From the NCBI GenBank assembly GCA_948144175.1, contig CANXME010002587.1, positions 116,588 to 180,587 of the forward strand: DNA of 64,000 nucleotides. The letters are read 5' to 3'. This stretch comes from Closterium sp. NIES-65 (Eukaryota > Streptophyta > Zygnematophyceae > Desmidiales > Closteriaceae). Positions 52,751 to 64,000 of this stretch are shown piece after piece. The notes beneath the pieces are model-generated. The model saw nothing but the letters and a program-made list of their open reading frames with translations. It searched no databases and was not told the DNA's origin. The number at the start of each line of letters is the position of its first letter. Position 1 is the first letter of the stretch. The translations under genes were made by a program, and so were the position numbers.

Positions 52751-55700
52751 ATGGCTCGCCGCGTGTTGCTCGTAGCTTTAACCTTCGTTCTCGCATGGTG
52801 TTTCCAAACTGCGTCGGCTCGCTTCGTCGTCGAGTCGCACAGCCTCATGATCAATTCCCCAGACAAGATCCGTGGCGAGTACCTCAGCGCCATAGCTAAT
52901 TTCGGCATCCCGCAGTACGGCGGCTCGCTGCAGGGCTCGGTGGTGTATCCGGCGAAATCGAACGACATGTGCAAGCCGTACAAGGGGAACGACCTTGCGA
53001 CGAAGGCCGGTGGCATGCCGAATATCGTCATCGTTGACCGCGGAGGTGCGATTGGTTTTTGGTATTTGACCTATTTGGGAATATTTTCACCTTGAATTCC
53101 GCTTTGCTGGGAGTAATTTACAGATTTGTTCACGGCTGTGCTGCACATCGATTTGGTATTTCGTCCTTTTTTTTCTTTTTTTTTTTTTTCTTTTTTTTCT
53201 TTTTTCTTTTCATGCTTGTCGATCCATATTTTTCTTTCATATCGTTTTGAGAGTGATGCGTTGTACTTGTCTCCCGTCACATTCTTCTCGAATTTAGGCT
53301 CTACTTCACCTTTTAGGTGATACAATCTTGAAATAGCTGGAATGTCCGCCGTGATGGATGCGAACGATAAGGACGAGAATTCGCTCACCATATGACACTC
53401 CGGAGGACCTTTAGGACGAATATTCGTTCTTTACGTGTCGCTCACGTTACCCTATTCCAAAAAAAAAGTATTGACGTCAGGCTGCTACCTTACAATAAGG
53501 ATGTGTTTATGGCGAATTTCCATTGCTTACGTGTCTCCCACGTCTCCTTATCCCTCAAAACCATGCCGCGACACCAGGTCTCGAGTTCACTGGAAGGTCC
53601 TTAGCACGCAGGATGCCTGCCGGTGCGGCCGTCCGCCGTGATCGGCGCGGACAACAAGGACGAGAACCTCCTCAACATGGAGACTCCCGAGGCCGTTCAA
53701 CGCTAATAAGTATCCCTATTTGCCTCTCACGTAGTATCCTACGTTAGATCCTGTCACACTATGCCCCAAATCCAGGTTGTTAGTTCACGGACAAGGTGTT
53801 CAACGCGCAGGAGGCGGCGCGTCCGCCGTGATCGTCGCGGACAACAAGGACGAAAACCTCCTCAACGTGGACACTCCCGAGGTCGTTCAACGCCACCATC
53901 CCTATGCGCCTCTCCCGTACTACCCCTACCCTGTGCGTCCCTCCTGTCACTCCAGGTTGCTATTTCACGGACAAGGTGTTCAACGCGCAGGAGGCCGGGG
54001 CATCCGCCGTGATCGTCGCGGACGACAAGGACGAGAATCTCCTTACAATGGACACTCCCGAGGACGATCCCGACGCGGCGCGCATGGTCGACAAGATCAC
54101 GATTCCGTCGGCGCTGGTTCAGAAATCGACGGCGGATCTGATTAAAAAGGGGCTCAAGAGCGGTCCGGTGATGGTTTCGTTGGACTGGCGGAAGCGCTGC
54201 CGCATCCGGACGAGCGTGTCGAGTATGAATTCTGGACCAACAGCAACGACGAGTGCGGGCCGAAGTGCGACTCCCAGGCGGAGTTTCTGGACGCGTTTAA
54301 GGGCTACGCGATAATGTTAGAGCAGGGCGGGTACACGCTGTTCACGCCACACTACATCACCTGGTACTGCCCGGAGGCGTATTTGGAAAGCCGGCAGTGC
54401 AAGACGCAGTGTATTAACGCCGGGAGGTACTGCGCGCCGGATCCCGAGGAGGATTTCGACGTGGGGTATGATGGGAAGGACGTGGTGGCGGAGAAATCTG
54501 AGGCAGCTGTGCGTGCACCGCGTGGCGAACGAGACGCACGGGTCGTGGCTGTGGTGGGACTATGTGACGGACTTCAAGAAGCGCTGCCGCATGGCGGACA
54601 AGACGTACGGGCCGGAATGCGCGGAGAGCATCATCACTGCGCTGGGTACGTATTTGTGGGTGCTTGCGTGTGAGTGAGACATGTACAAGAATGCGTGAAT
54701 AGGTCCTGGTAGGTGCGTGTGGGTCTGGGGCGTACGCACAATACGAAAACGTGGGTATGTGTGTGTGGGTATTTGTGTGTGAGAAATTTACGCACCAAAA
54801 AAAACGCGGGCATGGATTTGTGGGTGCGCGCGTGTGGGACATACACCCAAATGCATGGATAGGTCTTTGTAGGTGCGTCGGGGTGTGCGTGCACTTCTGC
54901 TTGTGCATCCTCTCACACAAGAGGCGCTGTCGCATGGCGGGTATCACGTACGTGCTAGGGTGTGCGGAGAGCACCATATGTGTCATTGTCACCACGTGTG
55001 TCATTGTCACCACGTGTCATTGTTACCGCGTGTATCATTGTCATCACGTGTATCATTGTCACCACGTGTATCATGGTCACCGCGTGTATCATCGTCACCA
55101 CGTGTATCATCGTCACCACGTGTATCATCTTCACCACATGTATCATCGTCACCACATGTGTCATTGTCACCACATGTATCGTCATTACCACATGTATCAT
55201 CGTCACCACATGTATCATTGTCACCACATGTATCATTGTCACCACGTGTATCATTGTCACCACGTGTGTCATTGTTGTTGTCCTTCTCTCCCTTGGCCAT
55301 GGATTCCTTTCGGCGTCCTTTTCTCCTGGGGTCTGCATGACCCTTGTTCTTCGCCCCCACCGTTTCAGAAAGGACTCAAACCCCTGTACAAAGAATTCTT
55401 ACAATCTCCCCTCACTCCCCGTTACCGTCCGTCCTGTGTCCCCTGATCCCGCCATTCCCCCCATCCTGCTTCCCCCTTGCACGTTCTCCCCCGATCCTGC
55501 TTCCCATCGCTCCCATGCACGTTCCGCAGGGTTAGACGTGCAGAAGGTGCGCGAGTGCATGGGCGACCCTACCAAGGACCAGGACAAATGCTTGCATGCT
55601 TGTCACCATCTCCCGTCCGCGGCTTGCTGCCCTTCACCTCTCCTGCAGGGCTCGCGTGGGCGAAGGTGCGCGAGTGCATGGGCGATCCCACCAAGGATCA

Positions 55701-58700
55701 GGACAACCCCGTGCTCAAGTCGGAGCAGGAGGCGCAGGTGGGTGTGTGAGGGAGGAAAGGGGGGAGGAAGTGGGATTTTTGCATTGTGGTACTGATTCGA
55801 GCATCCCACCAAGGACCAGGACAACCCCGTGCTCAAGTCGGAGCAGGAGGCGCAGGTGACACATACACGAAGGGAGGAGGTGGTTGGTGGGTGGATTGGG
55901 CAGTGTAATGAGTGGATAGAGTATAGAGCCACCCAGAGTGGCCCCACCAAGGACCAGGATAACCCCTTGCTCAAGTCGGAGCAGGAGGCGCAGGTGGGTC
56001 CGTGGGGAGGGAGGGGGGAGGGAGAAGTTGTAATTGTACAGATGGGAATAAAATGACCCCACCAAGGACCAGGGTAACCTCTTGCTCAAGTCGGAGCAGG
56101 AGGCGCAGGTGAGGCGCGGGGAGTGGAGGGAAAGAGTGGGGAAAGGTGAGGAGGGTGGGGGGGAGGAGAGGGGGGGTGGTGTTTATGCACTGTGTCCCTG
56201 ACAAGAGGGACTTGTCAGGGTCGAGGGATGATGCTGTGATCAAGGTGGAGCATGAGTCGCAGGTGGGAGATGCGGGGAAGGGAATTCGTTCATCAAGTGC
56301 GAAAGGAGGAGAGTTAAAGGGACGGGTTGATTCGAGGAAAGGGATTTGAAAAACTGAAATAACAAACAAATGACAAGTCTGAGGAGGAAGGGTGGGTTAG
56401 AGACGGAACTGGGGCCCAGAGTTGTGAGAAAGAAGGGTTGCTTGGGGCCTAAGCATTACAAGATGCGAGGAAAGTAAGTCTGATTCCTGGAAACCTATTG
56501 GGTGGGTTCGTTGAGTATGCTGATGATTCATTGTTGCGCTGTCTGTGCAGATTGGCACAGGGCGACCGTGGCGACGTCACCATCCTGCCCACCGTGATCA
56601 TCAACAACAAAGCAGTACCCGCGGTGAGTGGGGGAGGGAGGGAGGAGGGGAGGGAGAGATATGAGTGTGCGGTGTTTGAGTCAGGAACCGTGGTGGCGAT
56701 GCCACTATCCTGCCCACTGCCCACTGTGATGCCCACTATCCAACAACAAGCAGTATCGCGATGAGTGGGAGAACGAGGGAGGGAGGGAAAGAGAGCAGAG
56801 TGTGGAGTGTGGAACAGGGAATTACAGTGGTGTTTTCACCGTCCCCCACCTGTGATCATCAACAGCAAGCGGCACCGCAGTCGGTGGGGGGAAGGAGGAG
56901 AGAGGGGAGAAAAGGGAAGGGAGGGAGGGGGAGAGAGAGAGAGGGGAGTGAGGGAAAGAGGGCGGGAGGGGCAGAGAAAATCCAGTAGGTGCAGTGCAGA
57001 CTAGGAAAGTAAGCATGGTGATGTCATCACCATCTTGCCCACGGTGATTATCAGCAACTTACAGCACAGCATTGAGTGAAAAAAATCGTTTCTTTTGTAA
57101 CTGTAATGTTGTTCCGCTGTGCTGTGTCTGCTGTGTGTGACTCGTCTCTCGTTCCCCCCTCCATGCTATGCTGTTCCCAGCTCTCCCCCCACCCTCCTCA
57201 CCGCCCTCCACCTCTGTTCACTGCCGTTTTTCAAGGTAGCAAACAACGCTAGTGATTTCTCCCTATCCTACCTTACTCATCGTTACCCCTTCCCACTCCT
57301 CTCTGGCTCTTCTTACCCCCCCCCCCGCTCAGGCAAGCTGGACTCAAAGGCGGTGCTGAAGGCCGTCTGCTCGGCTTTAAGGAAACCACCGACACCTCCT
57401 GTGTGCCTTGGAGGCAGGTTATGGGAAGCCCAGCGTTCAATTCGGGATTTTTTGGGGAGGATCTAGATAAAAAAAAGTGTTCTGGCTGATCCTCGAGCAG
57501 ATAGAAAGGACAGAAATAAGTCAAGTTTTGAAGGGTTTTTTAATATCTATGTGAATTGGTTCATTTGATTTTCTTGTTTCGGATTCCTGTGGGCACTAAA
57601 AGTTCTTAACTCCCTTCCCTCCAACATCCCGTCTTCCACCATTTTAATACAAATGCTGGTGCAGATGTGCAGACGAACGAGTGCTTGTCAAATAATGGCG
57701 GCTGCTGGCAGGGCTACAACCTCACTGCTTGCAAGGTACGATTCATGAGGCACAGATGAATGATGGCGGCTGCTGGCAGGGCTACAACCAACCTCACTGC
57801 ATGCAAGGTACGATTCTTGAGGCATGTTGAAAAGTGGTGGCTGCTGGCAGGGCTACGTTGCACTTGCACATGAAAGGTTTTTGCTCTTTCCCACCCACCC
57901 ACGCACCTTCTCCCATGCGCTCTGTCCGTCCGTCCCATCCCAACATGACACGCACGACGCGTACACACATCCTAAGTCCCGCGCTTTTATGAAGCCTGCA
58001 TTGTCACCACTCGTGTGAGATGAAGCAAAACTAAATGCTTGAAGAAGCCCTGCATCATGCCTCTGTGCGCCCCAAACAGGACACTTTCCGAGGGCAGACT
58101 TAAGGGCTCTCAAAGGTTTGAGTCAACTCAGATGTCACATACCCGCCTCTGTCCCTCCCATGACACCCCAACAGGACACGTTCCGAGGGCGACTTAAAGG
58201 GCTCTCAAAGGTTTGAGTCAACTCAGATGTCACATACCCGCCTCTGTCCTCCATGCACCCCAACAGGACACGTTCGCGAGGCGAGTGTGCGAGTGTCCCA
58301 AAGACCCCCAGACTGGCGTGTACCTGTCGGGAGATTGGCTACCACCAAGTGCGAACGTAAGGTGCATAGGGCGCGGTGCAAGGGATTACTGAGCTTGCAG
58401 ATGTGCAGTGGGGTGAGGTGGGGTGAGGTGGGATGGGGTGGGTTGGTGGGTTGGTAAGGGTGAGATACCAGTGCCCCAAGGACCCCCAGACTGGTGTGTA
58501 CCTGTCGGGCGATGGCTACACCAAGTGCGAACGTGGTGGCATCGCAAGGGATTGCTGTGGGTGAACATGTGCGGTGGGGTGCGGTCGGGAGGGGTGGGTT
58601 GGGTGGGGGTGGTAAGGTGGGATAGCAGTGCCCCAAGGACCCCCAGACTGGCGTGAACGGCTACACCAAGGGGCGAACAGGAGTGCACTGGGTGTGCTGC

Positions 58701-61700
58701 AAGGGACTTGTGTGGGTGCACGTAGTGTGTGGTGGGATGCGGGTGGTTGCGGGGTTGGGGTGAAAACTTATGGGGTAGCATTGTAGCATTGTTGGCTCAG
58801 ACTGCCGTGTACCTGTCACGTGATTGTTGCAACAAGTGTGAATGTGAGTGCATGTGGTTGAACGGGATTTAGTGGTGTGGTTGCAGATAAGGGTTAGGTT
58901 GGAGGGAGAGCATGGAGCGAGGGAGCATGGGGGCGAGGCAGCATGGGCGAGAGAGCATGGGTGTGAGGGAGTATGGCTTCTGGCAGTGTGCACACTGTGA
59001 CCTTGTAAGCATGGGGTGAGAGCATGGGGTGAGAGATCATGCAATGAGAGAGTATGACCAAGTGCAGTTCACCACATTCCCTCTGATTTGAGGCACTAAA
59101 TAAACAGAAGACTCCTGGCTGGGCGCACACAACGACCCCCTTCCCCTCTCCCCTTTCCCCCCTTCCCCCACGCCCCCATCCGTCCCCTGCAGCCACGGGG
59201 GTGGGTCGCTGTCTGGTCAACAATGGCGGCTGCTGGCAGGGGGCTGGCGATGGCCAAACCTTCACTGCCTGCCAGGTGCGTTGCTTCTAGACAGCATAAC
59301 CTTCACCGGCTTCCAAATTGCCAAACGTGCCTGCCAGGTGCCAAGCGTTGCTTTTGCCTGTAAGGGAGGCACATGTCATGTCACTTGCCCGCGTCACTTG
59401 TGGCCTGGAACCGAATCTCGTCTACCTGCCTCTGCCAGGTAGGTGCAAAGCTTGTTTGCCTACCAGCTTCAGGGGAGACGGGATGGGACTTTGACGATTG
59501 CACACCTTGCACGAGTGCACAGAGTTCACAGCACCCTTGCTCACTTATCTACTCCCAACCCCGCCCTCTGCCCGCATCTCCATCCGCCATTTCACCCGAG
59601 CAGGACAGCTCATCCAGAGTGTGTGTACCCGCCGGGGTTCAGGGGAGACGGGTTCAAGTGGGAGGACATAGACGAGTGATCGGAGCACAGCACCCTTGCT
59701 CACCTCCCTTTCCCCAACCCTGCCTTCTTTCCTCATCCTTGCTTTCACATGTGCAGGAGAGCTCATCGACCCAGTGTGTGTGCCCGCCAGGCTTCAGGGG
59801 AGACGGGTTCAAGTGTGAGGACATAGACGAGTGATCCGAGCACAGGCCCCGTCCGCACCGCCCTCTCCCATTTACCTTCCCACCCCACCCTACCCCACCT
59901 CTTCCTCTCTTTTTCCACCCTTCTCCACCACTCCCCACCGAGCAGGACAGTTCATCGACCCAGTGTGTGTGCCCGCCAGGCTTCAGGGGAGATGGGTTCA
60001 AGTGTGAGGACATAGACGAGTGCTCCGAGCACAGCGCATGCAGCTGTGTGGACTGCCACTGCAAGAACACATTCGGGTCGTACGAGTGCTCGTGCTACAA
60101 CGGGCTGGTGTATCTCAAGGACTCAGACACGTGCATCAGTGAGTGCTGTGCATGGTTGAGTGACCTGGTGTTGGGATGTGATGTGAATGAGTGTGAGTTG
60201 CCTACCGAGAACACGTTCGGGTCGTGCGAGTGCTCGTTCTACAACGGGCTGGTGTATCTCAAGGACTCGGATACTTGCATCAGTGAGTTGGCGTGCATGG
60301 GTGTGCACGTGGCATGCATGAGTGAGTGGCGTGCTGTTGGGATGTGAATAAGGAGTGTCATTCGTTTGTCACTGCAAGAACACCTTTGGGTCGTGCGAGT
60401 GCTCGAGCTACAACGGGCTGGTTTATTTCAAGGACTCGGACACGTGCATCAGTGAGTAACTAACTAGTTACTGCATAAACGTAGGCTGGGAACCATTGTT
60501 GTGTTTCGGTTGTGCGAGTGCTCGTGCCACAACGGGCTGGTCTACCTCAAGGTCTCGGACACGTGCATCAGTGAGTAACTTACTAGTTGCTGCATAAACG
60601 TGTGTCTGGCTCATCAGTGTGTTTTACTTAGGATTTCCACCTGCAGACGAGGGCGGCGTGCCCACCACGCAGCTGTGAGTCTATTTGAGTCGACTCATAG
60701 TATCCCCTCTTTTCTCGTCCCTCCCTCCCCCATTCCCTGCCTGACTACGCCCCTCGCCACCTGCAGGCAAGGAGGGAGGCACACCGCCCACGCGGCTGTG
60801 GGGAATGGTGGCGGGCATTGTGCTGGGCTCACTCGTGGTTGTGGCCATCGTGGCTTATGTCGTGTACAAGTACCGCCTCAGGGTGAGTGGAGTCCCTTCA
60901 GGGTGAGTTGAGGCTCTTGAGTCGACTCCATTGTGCTGGGCTCACTGGTCGCTGTGGCCATCGTGGCTTATATCGTGTACAAGTACCGCCTCAGGGTGAG
61001 TGGAGACTCAGGGTGTGGGTGAGTGGACAGTCAGGGTGAGTGGAGGGGGTCAGGGTGAGTGGAGGGTTCTGCGAGTGCTTAGTTTATTTCGTCTGTGCCG
61101 CGCTATATATGCAGCCAAGAACGTACCACATTTGGCACACAGCACACCAGCACGCCAGCGCACTTTTGAGTCGACTCAAAAGTTAAGAACGCACCACATT
61201 TGGATTGGCACACAGCACTCCAGCACACCAGCGCACTGAACAATGCACTGCACAACACACACCAGCCAAACCCCGTTGCACATGCGCACAGCAACACAGG
61301 CACCACCTGTGCAGGGCTGCCTCTCCGCATTTCAAACAGACAGGCCTTGTCGCATTTCTTCCTCCCTCCTCCACCAGTCATACATGGGACTCGAAGATCC
61401 GGGCCATTATGGCACAGTACATGCCGCTGGACAGGAGATTTACGACTTGAATACCTTGTTTCAACTCCCCCCAACCCCAAACCCCCCCATCCCATCGCCC
61501 TCCTCGATTGCTAGTCGATTCTTTAGTTGGGTAAAAAATCGACTCATCACATGCCAGTCATACATGGACTCAGAGATCAGGGCCATCATGCCGCAGTGCA
61601 TGCCTCTGAACAGGTGGATCAGATAATCCTTGCGTTTTTCATCAATCTTCTCGCCAACCCCCCTCTCCCCTCTCCCTCTTCCCCGCCCACCCCACCTTAA

Positions 61701-61839
61701 CCCGTCTCTCCTCCACCAGTCATACATGGACTCGGAGATCCGGGCCATCATGGCGCAGTACATGCCGCTGGACAGTCAGAACGACCAGCAGGTGGCACGG
61801 CAGCCCATGCTCAACAACGATGACGAGTTCTCCGCGTAA
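52751..61839 (+). CDS. VSR: vacuolar sorting receptor (VSR/BP-80 family)
   Basis: Eleven exons (52751-53045, 53956-54645, 55649-55737, 56551-56623, 57333-57417, 57665-57735, 58267-58356, 59193-59275, 59946-60138, 60767-60882, 61720-61839) give about 634 residues; the family has about 620-630. VSRs carry soluble cargo from Golgi to the vacuole. Seen in order: signal peptide ([18 protein letters not shown]), PA domain ([32 protein letters not shown]), central domain ([32 protein letters not shown]), EGF repeats ([24 protein letters not shown]), a membrane span ([20 protein letters not shown]) and a cytosolic tail with the YMPL sorting signal. Single-base length differences near 54190, 54494, 56615, 57373 and 58340 shift the conserved frame. 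These are either assembly errors or early decay. Confidence 0.92.
53165..53215. repeat. poly(T)/C tract
   Basis: A long T-rich run with C interruptions in VSR intron 1. Confidence 0.9.
53316..53905 (+). repeat. three decayed copies of the start of VSR exon 2
   Basis: Copies near 53330, 53580 and 53780 repeat the segment encoding ADNKDENLL.(M/V)(D/E)TPE, ahead of the intact exon at 53956. Similarity rises toward the real exon. Confidence 0.9.
54985..55275. repeat. 18-bp minisatellite GTGTATCATTGTCACCAC
   Basis: About 16 units in VSR intron 2, open in all frames on both strands, which creates spurious reading frames. Confidence 0.95.
55530..56270 (+). repeat. VSR exon 3 in six tandem copies
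   Basis: [13 protein letters not shown]...LKSEQEAQ occurs at about 55530, 55649, 55803, 55942, 56055 and 56215, most with a CAGGTG donor. Copy 55649-55737 keeps both splice ends. Copy 55530 has the better N-terminal match ([11 protein letters not shown]) but loses its end. Confidence 0.92.
56551..57075 (+). repeat. VSR exon 4 in four tandem copies
   Basis: [14 protein letters not shown] is recognisable at 56575, 56690, 56850 and 57010 with increasing decay. Only the second keeps the expected INNKQYR-type end, and only the first has a clean acceptor. Confidence 0.85.
57735..57870 (+). repeat. two decayed copies of VSR exon 57665-57735
   Basis: GGCGGCTGCTGGCAGGGCTA recurs at about 57763 and as GTGGCTGCTGGCAGGGCTAC at about 57836. 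Confidence 0.85.
58050..58280. repeat. direct repeats carrying TTTGAGTCAACTCA
   Basis: A roughly 95-bp block with CGAGGGC.GACTTAA.GGGCTCTCAAAGG, the palindrome TTTGAGTCAACTCA and the following CACATACCCGCCTCTGTCC occurs twice (palindromes at 58117-58130 and 58212-58225). Both copies precede VSR exon 58267. Confidence 0.9.
58465..58850 (+). repeat. three decayed copies of VSR exon 58267-58356
   Basis: TGCCCCAAGGACCCCCAGAC at 58471 and 58629, and TCAGACTGCCGTGTACCTGT at 58797. The 58471 copy preserves SGDGYTKCE better than the one assigned as the exon. Confidence 0.85.
59430..59850 (+). repeat. three decayed copies of VSR exon 59946-60138
   Basis: [17 protein letters not shown]-type segments at about 59460, 59604 and 59757. 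The last two are followed by GAGTGAT, turning the cysteine codon into a stop where the real exon reads GAGTGCT. Confidence 0.9.
60190..60575 (+). repeat. three decayed copies of the end of VSR exon 59946-60138
   Basis: CGTGCGAGTGCTCG...CTACAACGGGCTGGT...ACTCGGA.AC.TGCATCAGTGAGT recurs at about 60208, 60371 and 60497, each with its donor. Confidence 0.92.
60640..60710. repeat. extra copy of VSR exon 60767 start plus palindrome CTATTTGAGTCGACTCATAG
   Basis: GACGAGGGCGGCGTGCCCAC parallels GCAAGGAGGGAGGCACACCG of the real exon. The palindrome at 60681-60700 lies between the two. Confidence 0.8.
60890..61010. repeat. palindrome and second copy of the VSR membrane-span exon
   Basis: CTTGAGTCGACTC at about 60916-60928 is followed at once by CATTGTGCTGGGCTCACT(G) and GCCATCGTGGCTTAT(A)TCGTG, repeating exon 60767-60882 and its GTGAG donor. 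Confidence 0.9.
61120..61235. repeat. direct repeats joined by a 22-bp perfect palindrome
   Basis: AAGAACG(T/C)ACCACATTTGG...GGCACACAGCAC.CCAGCAC.CCAGCGCAC lies on both sides of the palindrome at 61162-61183 (core TTTTGAGTCGACTCAAAA with AC/GT arms). Confidence 0.95.
61375..61625 (+). repeat. two decayed copies of the last VSR exon start
   Basis: TCATACATGG.ACTC.(A/G)AGATC.GGGCCAT at 61378 and 61557, before the intact exon at 61720. Both retain the acceptor context. Confidence 0.92.
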
Positions 61840-62220
61840 CGCTTGTCTTCAATTTGCTACTTTAGAAAACAGGTTACACTGTGATTAAGGTTGTTGACAG
61901 GGCGAGCTGCTGCTGAGGTAGTGGCCATGGTTTCGTACAGAAAATTCTAGGTTTTGTGATGCAGTGTGCAGTGATGGGTGGATACAGTAGGTGTGTCGTC
62001 TTTCATACATAGCAATGCACTGTGAGGTGCTCACTCACAGCACCTCCATTACCGTAGCGCTCGTCTACAGCTGGTTGACTTGCTTGGGTGGTTACTTGCG
62101 TATGGTTGTGATTTGTAGCGTTTGCTCTATCAAAAAACGTTCTAGTGTAGTTACAGCATGCTTAAGAGCCAGCTCAAAAGCGTGATATACAGTGTGCGCT
62201 GACATGACAACTCACACCCA
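61840..62220. other. VSR 3' flank
   Basis: Presumed 3' UTR and intergenic DNA; nothing else is recognised. Confidence 0.5.
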
Positions 62221-63267
62221 TTACCTTTCTCGAATACAGCACATTGGCGAGGGCACCAATGCAGCGGAAGACAACGCACTCACGTGTCCAGCGTAAATCC
62301 CGCGAAGGCTGCATAGCTTAGCGCGCTCCGCGTCGGAGACTGTCTCGAGCTGTGTGAAGGTCAGGCGAAATTTGGTTCGAGAATTGAGATGCTCGAGCGC
62401 CATGCACATCGATCTGCCGAGCATGGGGGTTATCGCCACGCCACAAGGATGGGTAACAATGCGATCGCCCATGCCCTCGCCATGCCTACACCGTGCCCCT
62501 CGCCCTCGGCACAGGGTCATGGCTGATGGCATGGCTGTTCCAGTCCCCGCTGCCGCGTCCGCGCATACCTGTATCGCTCTGTCACGCGTTCATTCGTCGT
62601 GCTGCTGCGCTGGCGCAGAGGAATGCTGTGCTGGAGTTGTAGTGAGATGACGTCTGCGCGTTATTCATGCGCTTTTGAAGGGCCACGCATACGTACGTCG
62701 CCGCATCATCACATCATCCAACTGCGACTCGATTCTTGTTTGTGCGGACGCCTCAAATGCTCAATTTCCGCATCCCGTGGCGCGAATTCCCTTCAGCAGG
62801 CCGCTGCTGCTCGTCTCGTCTCCCCTCGTCTCGTCTTTCTTCTCTGAGATGGTATCCACCTGTGTGCGGTGTCCCTTCTGTCGTTTCTTGTTCGCGAGTC
62901 CGAATCGCGTTTGAGCGTTTCGGTTCGAGAAGAGGAAAGAGGGTTGCAGCCAGGGCGGTACGATCGACGCACGCGTTCTTGAGGTAATTCCTTCCAGAGC
63001 GACATACGAGCTGGTAGAGCGAATCACTCTTGGATGCTCGAAGCTCTTCCAAGCTCTATGCACCAAGCTTTTCAGTTGGGTTTCTTCCTGGTCGTAGAAA
63101 CGACGATCCCTTTCCGCTTTTCGTTCGTGCTTCGTTAAAGCGGTGCCATCATCTCGTGCGTCGGCCGGCTTCTCGCTTAGAGAGAGCCATTCTACTATCC
63201 CCCTGTTCTCGCCGTTCTTGAGCACCTGTAGGCGCAAAGGCAAGTTCGCGGGCTCCGTGCGCGACAT
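62221..63267 (-). CDS. possible unrecognised minus-strand gene
   Basis: A minus-strand frame starts at ATG 63267 (MSRTEPANLPLRLQVLKNGE) and stays open to 62761, with charged sequence. A further segment near 62300-62420 reads RTKFRLTFTQLETVSDAERA. No splice chain was established and no family is recognised. Its start lies only 25 bp from the divergent ATG at 63293, so it could instead be antisense to that gene's 5' UTR. Confidence 0.22.
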
Positions 63268-63292
63268 TATTTGATCCAGTAAGTGCAGCAGT

Positions 63293-64000
63293 ATGGCGGC
63301 GGAGGTTGGCCGCGCGGGGGGCGCTCCTGGCGGCGGAACTGGGGAGGCTCCGGCGGAGCGGGAGAGGGCGCTGATTCATGTGGCGGCGCCGCCCGCGAGT
63401 CTCAAGGAGAAAATCGAGGAGGTGGGAGCAGATTGGGCGCGAGCAGCACCAGGCGCGGCGGGAGGGGAAGTGGGGCGGAGGGGAGAGGGCGGCGGAAGGG
63501 GGAAGGGCGGAAGCGGGAAGGGCGGAAGGGGGAAGGGCGGAAGGTGAGGCGGAGAGGGAGAGGGCGCGGAGGGTGACTGCAGACGAGGTGACTGAAAAGA
63601 AGCTGGTTGCCGTGAGCCAGGTGCTGGCGCTGCTGCCGATTTCGCTCTTCCCTAAAGTCACATCGGGTATGAGCCACCTTCTAAACTGCCGTTGTTTTAA
63701 GTCTGCTGGTTCTGTCCTCTGAGCCAACCATTCCCCCCCTCTTCCTCTCCTCCCCCACTCTTCCTCTCCTCCCCCACTTTCTTGCTGACCCCATCCTCCT
63801 CCAGAATTGGGTGCATGATGTGACTTTTTTTTTTTTTTTTTTTTTGGCCCAACACGACTCTGTACGATGCCAGCAAGCTGCTCTCATAATTTTCCTTTCC
63901 TCCCGTCTCCCCTCCTCCAACCCCCCCCCCTCCTCCTTCCCACCTGCCATTCCTCCTCCCCCCCCCCCCAGTGCACGAGGTGACGGCCAACACGACACTG
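63293..64000 (+). CDS. 5' part of an unrecognised gene (runs off right edge)
   Basis: ATG 63293 opens MAAEVGRAGGAPGGGTGEAP and continues to LKEKIEE with a GTGGGA donor (about 63420). A second exon, about 63568-63666, follows a CTGCAG acceptor: EVTEKKLVAVSQVLALLPIS then LFPKVTS with a GTATGA donor. A third begins at about 63972 (VHEVTANTTL) and leaves the window. I do not recognise the protein. Confidence 0.5.
63824..63845. repeat. poly(T) tract
   Basis: 22 consecutive T residues in an intron near the right edge. Confidence 0.95.

Noticed and set aside
54955-55446. Histidine/cysteine- or threonine-rich frames on both strands
   Set aside because: Six-frame open reading of an 18-bp minisatellite in VSR intron 2.

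Overview
The window is nuclear DNA of a green plant-lineage eukaryote, probably a streptophyte alga. The evidence is a set of spliced plant-type genes with GT-AG introns, a land-plant-like vacuolar sorting receptor, a plant mitochondrial ADP/AMP carrier, a plastid CPP1-like protein, two nuclear tRNA-Ile genes and a Ty1/copia element. Genus-level placement cannot be made from sequence alone.

Layout, left to right: the 3' part of an unrecognised spliced gene (+, to 2515); a Ty1/copia LTR element (2688-8972) in the gap between converging genes; a CPP1-like gene (-, 9478-11937); a divergent promoter gap holding a Tourist/Harbinger-type MITE (12828-13391); a large PPR-like gene (+, 13616-27648) with exon modules expanded in tandem; a convergent gap; an ADNT1-like mitochondrial carrier (-, 28934-35731); a first tRNA-Ile(AAU); decayed LINE-like DNA; a decayed non-LTR retrotransposon with reverse transcriptase and a restriction-like endonuclease end (about 39760-44860), bracketed by GA microsatellites; a 34-bp satellite; a second tRNA-Ile(AAU); the RNA polymerase subunit gene RPB6 (+, 46703-49915); a small unrecognised minus-strand gene; a vacuolar sorting receptor gene (VSR, +, 52751-61839); and a partial unrecognised gene running off the right edge. 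The host genes are housekeeping loci and do not form an operon or pathway.

Two patterns run through the window and are its most interesting content. First, almost every host gene carries decayed tandem copies of its own exons in the neighbouring intron (RPB6, VSR, ADNT1, CPP1, the PPR gene and the first gene). Second, a family of short palindromes of the form TTTTGAG-NCGN-CTCAAAA, with centres TCGA, ACGT or GCGC, occurs more than 20 times in introns and intergenic DNA. In most cases the palindrome sits exactly between two diverged direct copies of the surrounding sequence. I know of no named element with this structure; it looks like a duplication-associated palindromic element or repair scar. 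Minisatellites of 18-34 bp also fill many introns.
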